NCBI GenBank assembly: GCA_012031335.1
Contig: JAAUTT010000186.1
Span: 1-7,727, forward strand
DNA: 7,727 nt
Reading direction: 5' to 3'
Source: Bacteroidales bacterium
GTDB taxonomy: Bacteria > Bacteroidota > Bacteroidia > Bacteroidales > JAAUTT01
A program made the position numbers and the translations under genes. A model generated the notes under the pieces. That model saw nothing but the letters and a program-made list of their open reading frames with translations, made no database searches and was not told the DNA's origin. Shown one piece after another: positions 1 through 7,725 of the stretch. How positions within the stretch are numbered: position 1 is the first letter of the stretch; each line of letters opens with the position of its first letter.

Positions 1-1
1 C

Positions 2-406
2 GATCCGCAGGAATCGATAGATTTTAATGGAAACACAGGTCCATTTATCCAATACTCCTATGCCAGGATCAGGTCCATTTTTCGCAAAGCCAGCGATTTG
101 GGTTTGGACCTAAATAAACAGGATCAATTTTCAGTACCATCAGAAAAGGAAAAAAACTTAATACGAATGATTTATCGTTTTCCAACAGTTGTGGAAGATG
201 CCGGTTCAAATCTAAGCCCTGCAATTATCGCCAATTATGTTTACGACCTTGCTAAGGAATTCAACCAGTTTTACCACGATTGTCCGATTTTAAAAGAAGA
301 AAACTCTGAAATCAGAAATCTTCGGTTACAACTGGCCGATCAAACAGGAAAAATAATAAAACAATCCATGCATTTACTTGGCATTGATGTTCCTGAACGA
401 ATGTAA
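2..406 (+). CDS. argS: Arginyl-tRNA synthetase, C-terminal part (5' end outside window)
   Basis: This is the last 134 codons of a class Ia aminoacyl-tRNA synthetase that charges tRNA-Arg in the cytoplasm. The open frame enters from the left edge, so the gene starts outside the window; the TTG at 98 lies inside it and is not a start. The visible part begins with the family's end-of-core segment (SIDFNGNTGPFIQYSYARIR, encoded at about 14-73), a signature of ArgRS near the KMSKS region. The DALR-type helical anticodon-binding domain follows (NLSPAIIANYVYDLAKEFN, encoded around 209-265). The protein ends in GIDVPERM, the usual ArgRS C-terminus in which the final Met is conserved. No frameshift is visible in this part. 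It is followed by a 68-nt gap before ffh, which carries its own candidate promoter, so the two genes need not be co-transcribed. Confidence 0.96.
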   Translation, partial: DPQESIDFNGNTGPFIQYSYARIRSIFRKASDLGLDLNKQDQFSVPSEKEKNLIRMIYRFPTVVEDAGSNLSPAIIANYVYDLAKEFNQFYHDCPILKEENSEIRNLRLQLADQTGKIIKQSMHLLGIDVPERM

Positions 407-421
407 TTTTTGAGGATACCT

Positions 422-453
422 TTTGATAATAAGGTTCCTTTGAATACTTTGCA
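422..453 (+). promoter_or_regulatory. Candidate Bacteroidota-type promoter for ffh-folD
   Basis: A TTTG at 422-425 is followed after 19 nt by TACTTTGCA at 445-453. This resembles the Bacteroidota sigma-ABfr pattern, a -33 TTTG and a -7 TAnnTTTG about 19-21 nt apart, although the -7 box is one base short of consensus. It would place the start of transcription about 15 nt upstream of the ffh ATG. A weak imperfect hairpin (413-420 with 433-439, one bulge) overlaps it and could help end argS transcription. This is pattern matching only. Confidence 0.38.
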
Positions 454-474
454 AACTCAAAAAATAAAATCGCA

Positions 475-1802
475 ATGTTTGAAAATTTATCCGATAAGCT
501 CGAGAGAGCGTTTAAAACCTTCAAGGGACAATCGCGGATCACAGAACTTAATGTGGCCGAAACGCTGAAAGAGGTCCGCAAAGCGCTCCTGGATGCTGAC
601 GTGAACTATAAAATAGCCAAAAACTTTACCGACTCGGTGAAACAGAAAGCAACTGGTCAAAACGTGCTTACAGCTGTGAAACCTGGCGAATGATGGTTAA
701 AATTGTTCATGAAGAGCTGAGCGAGCTAATGGGAGGAAGTTCTTCAGACATTAACCTCAAAGGGTCTCCTGCTATAATTTTAATAGCGGGATTGCAGGGT
801 TCCGGTAAAACAACCTTCACCGGTAAGCTTGCCAATTATTTAAAAACAAAAAAAGGGCGTACAGTTATGCTAGCTGCATGCGACGTATATCGACCAGCAG
901 CTATAGAACAGCTTAAAATACTTGCCAAACAGGTAGATGTGCCTGTTTACTCGGAAGAAAATAACAAAAATCCGGTTAAAATCGCCGAAGCAGCTATCAG
1001 AGAAGCAAAAACCAGAGGATTCAGCACTGTAATTGTGGATACAGCTGGTCGTTTGGCAGTGGATCAGGAAATGATGGATGAAATTGCCGCCATCCGAAAT
1101 GCCATTAAACCACAGGAAATATTATTTGTGGTGGACTCCATGACCGGGCAGGATGCTGTTAATACGGCTAAAGAATTTAACGATGTACTGAACTTCGATG
1201 GTGTTGTTCTCACCAAACTCGACGGTGATACACGTGGTGGTGCCGCGCTTTCCATCCGGGCTGTTGTTGATAAACCAATCAAGTTTATCAGCTCAGGCGA
1301 AAAGATGGAAGCTCTTGATGTTTTCCATCCGAGCCGTATGGCCGATCGTATTCTGGGTATGGGCGACATTGTTACACTTGTTGAACGGGCACAGGAACAG
1401 TTTGATGCAGATGAAGCACGTAAGCTTCAAAAAAAGATTGCCAAGGATCAGTTCAATTTCAACGACTTTCTGCAACAGATTCAACAGATCAAAAAAATGG
1501 GTAATCTCAAAGACCTCGCCAGCATGATTCCCGGTGTAGGAAAAGCAATCCGTAACCTTGATATTGACGATAATGCCTTCAAAAGTATCGAAGCCATTAT
1601 TCATTCGATGACCCCGGCTGAAAGAGAAAATCCGTCCCTGATGAACGGAAGCCGCCGAAAACGAATTGCAATGGGAAGCGGTACAGATATCCAGGAAATA
1701 AATCGTTTGCTGAAACAGTTTGACGAAACCCGTAAGCTGATGAAAATGATGGCAAATGGTAAAAACCTGAGCCGTATGATGGGTAACCTCCGACCAAACT
1801 AA
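475..1802 (+). CDS. ffh: Signal recognition particle GTPase Ffh (SRP54), split by a 1-nt frameshift
   Basis: Ffh binds 4.5S RNA and signal sequences of nascent inner-membrane proteins, and docks with FtsY to bring ribosomes to the translocon. The N domain starts at [13 protein letters not shown]. The G domain has the P-loop GLQGSGKTT (about 106-114), [16 protein letters not shown] (189-193) and TKLDGD (247-252). The M domain carries the RNA-binding [12 protein letters not shown] (393-404) and a Met-rich tail. The first frame stops at TGA 691-693, and the rest is read from ATG 690 in the next frame. Adding one A at about 689-690 gives [13 protein letters not shown], the expected continuous family sequence, and a 442-aa protein of normal length. 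The ATGA overlap mimics two coupled genes, but the split falls at the N/G boundary region of an essential protein, so I favour a sequencing error. folD follows after 5 nt, suggesting an operon. Confidence 0.95.
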
Positions 1803-1807
1803 CACAC

Positions 1808-2680
1808 ATGATATTAATAGACGGAAAGAAAATTTCGGAAGAAATAAAAGCAGAAATAGCTCAGGAAGTAAGACTGATTAAATCGAAAGGCGGAAAAACG
1901 CCTCATCTGGCAGCTATTCTTGTTGGTAACGACGGTGGCAGTGAAACATACGTGTCGCATAAGGTTAAGGACTGCGAACAGGTCGGTTTTAAATCCACTT
2001 TAATCAGATTTGCTGATACCCTGACTGAAAAAGAACTTATTGAAAAAGTTCTAGAAATCAATCATAATGATGATATAGACGGGCTCATCGTACAATTGCC
2101 ATTACCCAGACATATTTCGGAACAAAAAATCATAGAATCAATTGACCCGGCAAAAGATGTTGATGGCTTTCATCCTGTTAACGTAGGTAAAATGACTATT
2201 GGACTTCCCTCATTTGTATCGGCAACTCCTGCAGGAATAGTTGAACTCTTAAAAAGATATAACATTCATACTTCCGGAAAGCATGTAGTTGTTATCGGGA
2301 GAAGCAACATTGTAGGTAAACCATTGAGTATCCTTCTTTCACAAAAAGCTGAAATGGGCGATGCTACCGTTACACTTTGTCATAGCAGAACAAAAAACCT
2401 AAAAGAATACACCCTTCAGGCTGATATAATCATAGCTGCGCTCGGAAACCCCGGGTTTGTAACAGCCGACATGGTCAGAGAAGGAGCCGTTGTTATAGAT
2501 GTTGGTACAACACGTGTTAAAAGCGCCGAAACTAAATCGGGATTTAAACTCACAGGAGATGTTCGTTTCGATGAAGTAGCGCCCAAATGTAGTTATATAA
2601 CCCCTGTTCCGGGAGGAGTTGGACCCATGACCAGAGTTAGCCTGCTTAAAAACACTTTAACCGCTGCACAGATTAAATAA
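1808..2680 (+). CDS. folD: Bifunctional methylenetetrahydrofolate dehydrogenase / methenyltetrahydrofolate cyclohydrolase FolD
   Basis: FolD oxidises 5,10-methylene-THF with NADP to 5,10-methenyl-THF and hydrolyses it to 10-formyl-THF, the formyl donor for purines and initiator tRNA. The frame is intact, and 290 aa is normal length. The catalytic pair Tyr48 and Lys52 is present in [13 protein letters not shown]. Further signatures are [10 protein letters not shown] (91-100), [10 protein letters not shown] (116-125), the dinucleotide-binding [10 protein letters not shown] (163-172), and [11 protein letters not shown] (265-275). The segment that is PCTP in many bacteria reads SATP here (138-141), which I recall as common in this phylum. 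The ATG at 1808 lies 5 nt after the ffh stop, so it is probably co-transcribed and possibly translationally coupled with ffh. A strong hairpin 25 nt after the stop probably ends the unit. Confidence 0.97.
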   Translation: MILIDGKKISEEIKAEIAQEVRLIKSKGGKTPHLAAILVGNDGGSETYVSHKVKDCEQVGFKSTLIRFADTLTEKELIEKVLEINHNDDIDGLIVQLPLPRHISEQKIIESIDPAKDVDGFHPVNVGKMTIGLPSFVSATPAGIVELLKRYNIHTSGKHVVVIGRSNIVGKPLSILLSQKAEMGDATVTLCHSRTKNLKEYTLQADIIIAALGNPGFVTADMVREGAVVIDVGTTRVKSAETKSGFKLTGDVRFDEVAPKCSYITPVPGGVGPMTRVSLLKNTLTAAQIK

Positions 2681-2705
2681 ATTAAACATTAAAATTATTC
2701 ATATA

Positions 2706-2738
2706 TAAGCCGTTTCCAAGTCAATTTGAAACGGCTTA
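2706..2738 (+). terminator. Hairpin terminator after folD
   Basis: A perfect 11-bp inverted repeat (TAAGCCGTTTC at 2706-2716, GAAACGGCTTA at 2728-2738) encloses an 11-nt loop. It starts 25 nt after the folD stop and is followed by a weak T/A-rich stretch (CTTATTTAAAA). The opposite strand also has a T-rich flank, so it could work in both directions. The remaining intergenic DNA (2739-2890) shows no gene that I can support. Confidence 0.75.
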
Positions 2739-2890
2739 CTTATTTAAAACCATAATCAGGCCTAACGTTCCGAATTCCAAACGCATTCACTGCCTATCAA
2801 CAACATAGCTATATTCATCAAAGACATTTTACTATTCATCGTTATGGTTAATTACTTTAGCCTAATGTTGGTAAATCAATTTTAAAAAAA

Positions 2891-2920
2891 TTTGCCGACT
2901 TTAAATAATTAGTATTTTTA
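2891..2920 (+). promoter_or_regulatory. Candidate Bacteroidota-type promoter for the TPR gene
   Basis: TTTG at 2891-2894 is separated by 18 nt from TATTTTTA at 2913-2920, which matches TAnnTTTG at all positions but the last. The predicted start of transcription would be near 2925-2930, some 15-20 nt before the ATG at 2944. The flanks are strongly A/T-rich, so chance matches are possible. No Shine-Dalgarno sequence at a useful distance is seen, as is usual in this phylum. Confidence 0.38.
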
Positions 2921-2943
2921 CAGGTAAAATTTTCTGCCCGGAG

Positions 2944-4349
2944 ATGAACGAAGAAAAGGATTGGTTATTCGACGAAGATGAGCTGATGGAATCGATTCGA
3001 CGTTTCGAAGAAATGCAGAAAAAGAATTTGCAATATTTCTTCGACGTACACGAATTGGAAGAAATCATTAATTATTATTTCGATCTTAACGATTACCCCC
3101 AGGGAGCTCAGGCCGCCGAATATGCATTTAAACTTCACCCCGAATCCACTGCCATTCAGTTAAAATTTGCCCAACACTTGGTTTATAGCGGAAAATATGG
3201 AAGACGCCCTTCAGCTTTTAAATTATATTGAAAAAGTTGAAGGTTCGAATTATGAAATTTACGTATTGAAAGGAACCGCCTATAATTTACTTGATAAAAC
3301 ATCGGAAGCAAAAATGTGCTACGATACGGCTATTTCGCTAAGTGCCGATAATAAGGATGAGGTTTTATACAATATAGGAATAGCCTTTGAGGACCGTAAT
3401 AAGTTTGAAATTGCACTCAGTTATTTAAAAGAAGCATATCAAATAAATCCATCCAATATAAGCATACTTTACGATCTGGCATATTCCTCCGAAAGAGCAG
3501 GATTGCTGGACGAGAGCGCAGCTTACTACAACAAATATCTTGACGAGGATCCTTTTTCGGAAAATGTCTGGTATAATCTGGCAATCATTTATATGGTACT
3601 GGGTAAAATTGATGAAGCACTCCAGGCTTATGATTATGCTATTGCTTTAAATGAAGAATTTGCTTCTGCATACTTTAATAAAGGTAACTTACTTTTTAAT
3701 GAAGACAGGTTTGAGGAATCGGTTTCTGTTTACCTCGATTTCCTAAAGCTCGAACCCGAAAATGCCGAAGTATACAACTATATTGGCGAATGTTTTATTA
3801 AACTTGAAAAAGCGGAACCTGCAATTACAGCCATAAAAAAGCACTTGAATACAACCCGACTTTGCTGAAGCATGGCATAACATGGCCAACGCCTTTATCA
3901 ATATTCAAAATTACGGAGAAGCATTTAAATGCATCAAAACAGCTATGTCAGCTGACATGCTGAATACCAAATATTTGTTTACATTGGCAACCATTCATTA
4001 CAAAAAGAATGAAATACAAAAAGCTTTAAATACTATAAAAAGTATTACTGAGCTTGATCCGACCGATGAAGAGGCCTGGATGTTTTATTCGGAGATTTTG
4101 CTTGAACAAAGCCAAATAGACGATGCCATCAAAGCTTTATTGAAAGCAATGGGTCATATTGAAGAAAGTTCTGTTCTGAACTATCGTATTGGTTCCTATT
4201 ATATGCTTAAAGGAAATGAAAAATTAAGCTTTAAATATTTTGAAAAAGGCTTGAAGCTTAACTATCAGGACAGACAAATTTTCTTTGAATATGTTCCGGA
4301 TGCAAGCCTGAACCCAAAAATTATCGAATTGCTAAGTCTTTATAACTAG
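2944..4349 (+). CDS. Cytoplasmic tetratricopeptide-repeat protein, broken by three 1-nt frameshifts
   Basis: With the shifts corrected this is a protein of about 468 aa, made almost wholly of TPR helices after an acidic N-terminus (MNEEKDWLFDEDELMESIRR). There is no signal peptide or membrane segment, so it is probably a cytosolic scaffold; its partner and function are unknown to me. Clear repeat units include AWHNMANAFINIQNYGEAF and VWYNLAIIYMVLGKIDEAL. Shift 1: one extra A in the run 3192-3195; removing it gives LVYSGNMEDALQLL, with canonical TPR spacing (A8, G15, A20). Shift 2: one A missing from the run 3835-3840, restoring KKALEYNP. Shift 3: one T missing from 3861-3863, restoring PTFAEAWHNMANAF. 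Shifts 2 and 3 are only about 20 nt apart and must both be corrected to continue the repeat. The frame then runs cleanly to TAG 4347-4349. comA follows after 42 nt and may be co-transcribed. Confidence 0.88.
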
Positions 4350-4368
4350 AATTCCTCAAGAGGAATTC
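4349..4368. repeat. Perfect inverted repeat between the TPR gene and comA
   Basis: GAATTCCTC (4349-4357) and GAGGAATTC (4360-4368) are exact complements separated by AA, beginning on the last base of the TPR stop codon. On RNA it would fold as a hairpin with about 7-8 bp and a small loop. No T-run follows, so it is not a classic intrinsic terminator. It may stabilise the upstream mRNA end, attenuate read-through into comA, or bind a protein as DNA. It happens to contain two EcoRI sites (GAATTC). Confidence 0.6.
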
Positions 4369-4391
4369 ATGAACCTAAGAAATACTGTACA

Positions 4392-5176
4392 ATGAATTTT
4401 CAATTCCCTTTTCTTCCTGAACGTGAGGCAAAACCACGTCAGAAAGGTTTAACTATGATGATGGATAAAGGTCTTTGTTTAAACGAAGCCGAAAATTTTG
4501 TAGCATCATCAGCCGAATTTTGCGATCTGGTGAAGTTTGGATTTGGCACTGCCGTTATTGCCAAAGATCTGGAAGCAAAAATAAAGGTATACAAAAAAGC
4601 CGGACTTCGTCCCTACTTTGGCGGAACCCTTTTCGAAGCTTTTATTATACGGGGTATGTTTGATGATTATCAAAAACTGATTGATAAATACAAACTGGAC
4701 CTGGTTGAAGTTTCGGACGGATCGATGGAACTGAATCATGAAGAAAAACTCGAGTTCATCAACATTCTATCCAAACAGGTAACTGTATTATCCGAAGTAG
4801 GATCAAAACAATCGGGGATTGTTATCCCAATGGAGAAATGGATATCATGATGCAAACCGAATTGAATGCAGGAGCCTGGAAAGTGATAGCCGAAGCCCGT
4901 GAAAGTGGAAATATAGGCATTTATAACTCAGATGGATCGGCCAATACTGCTTTGATTGATGATATTGTTGAAGAAGTTGGAGCTGACAATGTACTTTGGG
5001 AGGCCCCAAATAAAACGCAACAGGTGTGGTTTATCAAGCTGCTGGGAGCGAATGTTAGTCTGGGTAATATTGCAAGTAATGAAGTAGTTCCTTTGGAAAC
5101 TTTACGTTTGGGATTACGGGGCGACACCTTCTTCGATTTCCTGCCGGAACAAATGAAAGATAAAAAGCAAAAATAA
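4392..5176 (+). CDS. comA: Phosphosulfolactate synthase (ComA family), with one 1-nt frameshift
   Basis: ComA adds sulfite to phosphoenolpyruvate to give (2R)-phospho-3-sulfolactate. This is the first step of coenzyme M synthesis in methanogens, and a homologue makes sulfolactate in Bacillus. The corrected protein has 261 aa, close to family length, and forms a TIM barrel without a signal peptide. Recognisable segments are DLVKFGFGTAVI (45-56), PYFGGTLFEAFI (74-85), LVEVSDGSMEL (104-114), TVLSEVGSK (131-139), LNAGAWKVIAEARESG (158-173) and the C-terminal PLETLRLGLRGDTFF. The first frame ends at TGA 4848-4850. Adding one A beside 4847 joins KWIS to MMQTELNAGAW, as expected for the family. The ATG at 4392 is preceded by an 8-codon reading frame (4369-4395) that overlaps it as ATGA. 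The pathway it serves here is not evident from its neighbours: no comB, comC or other sulfonate gene is in the window. Confidence 0.9.
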
Positions 5177-5318
5177 AGTGGAGTAGCAAGGCAACAGCCA
5201 TCGACCGCTAAATATGCTCTTTTAATTAGCCGATACTCTCAGGAACAGACACAAGTATAAAACAGCAGAATTACTTGTTTTTAACTGTGACATTTAATGA
5301 TTAAGTGATAAAAATTAT
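5177..5318 (+). other. Non-coding leader between comA and aroE
   Basis: This 142-nt stretch has no credible reading frame. Two small hairpins can be drawn: GGC-AACA-GCC (5190-5199), enclosed by TAGC (5184-5187) and GCTA (5207-5210), and alternatively GCTAA (5207-5211) with TTAGC (5226-5230). The segment ACTCTCAGGAACAGAC (5235-5250) resembles the 3' core of the glycine riboswitch (CUCUCAGG...), but the matching CCGAAGG core segment is not visible. No good TTTG/TAnnTTTG promoter pair was seen. It may be the aroE 5' untranslated region, but its role is open. Confidence 0.3.
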
Positions 5319-6070
5319 ATGCGTTTATTTGGACTGGTAGGCTTTCCTCTTTCTCACTCATTCTCGAAAGGCTATTTTACTAAAAAATTTAATGATGAGA
5401 AAATAGAGGATTGCTGTTACGAAAATTTCCCCCTTGAGGAAATTAGCCTTTTAACCGAGGTTATACAATCTCAAAAGGAATTATGTGGCCTGAATGTTAC
5501 CATCCCTTATAAGGAAAAAGTGATTTTGTTTCTCACTGAAATTTCGCCGGAAGCTAATGAGATTGGAGCCGTAAATACCATTCTGATAGAAAAGACTCCG
5601 GACAAATTAAACTTAAAAGGTTTTAATACTGATGTTTATGGATTTTCCGAATCATTGAGACCTCTTCTTGAAAAGCAACATCAATCCGCATTAATACTCG
5701 GAACTGGTGGAGCATCCAAAGCTGTTAAGTATGCTTAAAGAAATTAGGTATTGACTTCAAAATTGTATCGAGAAGCAAACCCGAAAACGGATTCTCTTAT
5801 TCGGATTTAAATCAGGAAATAATTGAACATTATAAGCTAATTATCAATACCACTCCATTAGGAACATTTCCAAAAACTGAGGAATTCCCTCCTCTTCCCT
5901 ACTCGTTTCTTACGAAAGAACATTTACTTTACGACCTGGTTTATAACCCGGCAATTACAGTATTTCTGCAAAAAGGACTCAATCATCATTGTAAAATAAA
6001 AAACGGTCTTGAAATGTTGCATCTTCAGGCTGAAAAAGCCTGGAATATCTGGAATTACAATGACCAATAA
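5319..6070 (+). CDS. aroE: Shikimate dehydrogenase AroE, with one 1-nt frameshift
   Basis: AroE reduces 3-dehydroshikimate to shikimate with NADPH, the fourth step of the pathway to chorismate and aromatic amino acids. The corrected protein is 250 aa. The substrate-binding serines are in PLSHS (Ser12, Ser14), the catalytic Lys65 is in NVTIPYK, and the catalytic Asp105 is in GFNTD. IGAVNT is at 82-87, and the nucleotide-binding loop is GTGGASKAV (128-136). The first frame ends at TAA 5736-5738, just after that loop. Adding one T at 5735-5736 gives KYALKKLGIDFKIVSRS and continues through NTTPLGTFP, YDLVYNPAITVFL and LEMLHLQAEKAWNIW to TAA 6068-6070. As written, only the substrate domain and part of the NADP fold would be made. 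The ATG start gives MRLFGLVGFPLSHS, the usual N-terminus. It converges with the secreted-protein gene 18 nt away. Confidence 0.94.
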
Positions 6071-6073
6071 AAT

Positions 6074-6096
6074 GGAATTAGCACAAAACTAATTCC
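6074..6096. terminator. Shared hairpin between convergent genes, best suited to the - strand
   Basis: GGAATTAG (6074-6081) and CTAATTCC (6089-6096) form a perfect 8-bp stem with a 7-nt loop. It lies directly after the aroE stop and includes the stop codon of the - strand gene (TAG, complement of 6089-6091). On the - strand it is followed by ATTTTATT, a usable U-rich tail; on the + strand no T-run follows. It may block read-through both ways. Confidence 0.55.
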
Positions 6097-7725
6097 GGAT
6101 TACCTGTACTTTCTTCATCACCCTATTCCCTTTCCAATTGATTATCAACGAATAATTACCTGAAGGAATATTATTGACATCAATAGTTTCAAAGAATGAT
6201 TCGGATGATTTATCGTATTCTTTTTTCAGCATTTCTTTTCCGGTCATATTGATTAAGGTTACTTTAACTTTACCTTCATAGGAATCGCTATAACCAATAT
6301 TTATTACATCGCTGGAAGGAACCGGAAAGACCTTTAAACCGATTTTCTCGGGCTGAAGATTATTAACTCCCAAAGTACTGCCGGGAATAGTAGTTGTCCA
6401 GATACCCCGGCCATGTGTTGCAACAATTACTTCGTTATCAACGGTTTTCATCTGCCAAATAGAAACCGCCGGCAGGCCATTATTAGCATAAGCCCAGGTA
6501 GTTCCGTTATCCCTGCTTTCGAAAAGTCCAATTTCAGTACCCACCCATATCCAGGAGGTATCGAATGGCATAACCAGGAGACTATTTACACCCACATCGG
6601 GGAAACCATTCGTACTAACCGTACCTGTTCCAAATCCCGATATATCCTTCCAGGTTTTCCCCAAATCCATAGTTCGCAGGATTTTAGGAGCCCCATGAAA
6701 TGAAAACAAGGCAAAAGCTTCGTTAGGATTAGTAGGATGTGTGGCCAAACCAGATATATAACCCATTTCCACCTCGTCATAAACACTGGCAGCATTAAAT
6801 GCGTCACCTCCGTTGGTTGAAACAAACAACGATAAATTAGGATCTTTATACATTCCCGCACCAGCCCATATAATATCGGGATTAGCCAGTGAAACCCTCA
6901 CATTATGCTGATTTGTAACATCTTCTCCAATTGTCCATCCAGGCCCTATTGCGATTTTTGTCCAGCCTGTAAATGGATGATAACCAAAGGTTGTCGACCG
7001 CCATACACCGTTTTTACCTACAGCAAATAACACATCGGGTTTGGCAGGCGAATGTCCGATACGGGTAATAAAGGGCCCATCCTCATTAATATTTTTATCA
7101 GCAGTTGCCCATGTTTTACCTCCGTCACGCGATAAATATATATTGTTATTATATACACTTCCAATTATCTGGTTTGTTTTGGTAGGGTGCCATATCACCT
7201 CGAACCCATCCCCTCCCAGTCTGCTTATATAATTTGTATTGGCACTGGCATTCTGTCCAACAGGCGACTGCCAGGTACCATTATCCTGCATTCCACCAAT
7301 ATATTCGTTTGCTCCAACCTTTTTATCAACTCCATAAAATTGCGTAGTAATCATCCCATTAGATTGCTGAACCCATGTTTCACCTCCATTTTGAGACCAT
7401 CCCACTCCCCCGTCGTTAGCCGAAATAATCCAGAATTTTGAAGTAGCAGCATCAATAGGAACAACAACAAGATTATGATGATCCACATGCAGATTACTGT
7501 TCAATCCACCCTGATCGCCTCTGCCATCGGATACAATGGTTCCAGTGCCCGACTGCAATGCCAGCGTTCCATATTCAATAGAGATTTTGGAAGCGGGGAG
7601 ATTATCCACATTCCAGTTAGCAAACTTGCCAATGTTGGCCAGAAAAATATAACTGTTTTGGCATGCCCCCATTTTGGTGATACTTGTATCAGCGTATCCT
7701 TATAAGGAAGGCCATTTACAAAATA
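6089..7725 (-). CDS. Secreted BNR/Asp-box beta-propeller protein with T9SS type A sorting domain (N-terminus outside window; probable frameshift)
   Basis: The clean frame from 7672 encodes 527 aa. It contains five Asp-box turns of a sialidase/Vps10-like propeller: SQNGGETW (93-100), SRDGGKTW (181-188), STNGGDAF (285-292), TMDLGKTW (334-341) and SRDNGTTW (386-393). A T9SS type A C-terminal sorting domain follows at about 446-527 (VFPVPSSDVINI, SGNYSLIINWKGNRVMKKVQVIRN), marking it for export through type IX secretion and cell-surface attachment or release. Substrate and activity cannot be told; no sialidase active-site set was recognised. The ATG at 7672 is not a true start: no signal peptide follows it, and a stop lies upstream in frame at 7702-7700. 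The next frame instead encodes YFVNGLPYKDTLIQVSPKWG from 7725. Adding one G to the G-run complementary to 7666-7670 joins it to ACQNSYIFLANIGKF, so the gene probably continues past the right edge. Confidence 0.87.

Noticed and set aside
98..100. TTG as a start codon for a 102-aa protein
   Set aside because: The frame is open to the left edge and encodes typical arginyl-tRNA synthetase residues upstream, so TTG is an internal Leu codon.
312..581. - strand frame of 89 codons across the argS/ffh junction
   Set aside because: It overlaps the well-supported argS end and ffh start, has no recognisable domain, and is the antisense shadow of real coding sequence.
1064..1809. Several - strand frames and one + strand frame (1198-1527) inside ffh
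   Set aside because: All are nested in conserved GTPase and M-domain coding sequence and show no family features.
2762..2843. 25-codon - strand frame (MNSKMSLMNIAMLLIG...) in the folD-TPR gap
   Set aside because: It has a slightly hydrophobic start but no promoter, conservation evidence or homology I can recognise; too short to support.
2760..2869. Direct repeat GCCTAACGTT / GCCTAATGTT exactly 100 nt apart
   Set aside because: Only 9 of 10 bases match, there are just two copies, and no flanking similarity exists; chance is likely in A/T-rich intergenic DNA.
4349..4368. Palindrome as proof of a cloning linker or chimera
   Set aside because: Both flanks are coherent with a Bacteroidota operon and no vector sequence is seen; a natural hairpin is adequate.
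475..5738. Programmed ribosomal frameshifting as explanation for the broken genes
   Set aside because: No X-XXY-YYZ slippery heptamer with a downstream structure was evident at the shifts, the shifts go in both directions, and unrelated genes are affected.
6413..7705. Several + strand frames, and the - strand frame at 6586-6861, opposite to or within the propeller gene
   Set aside because: They are shadows of the Asp-box protein, with low-complexity, unfamiliar translations.
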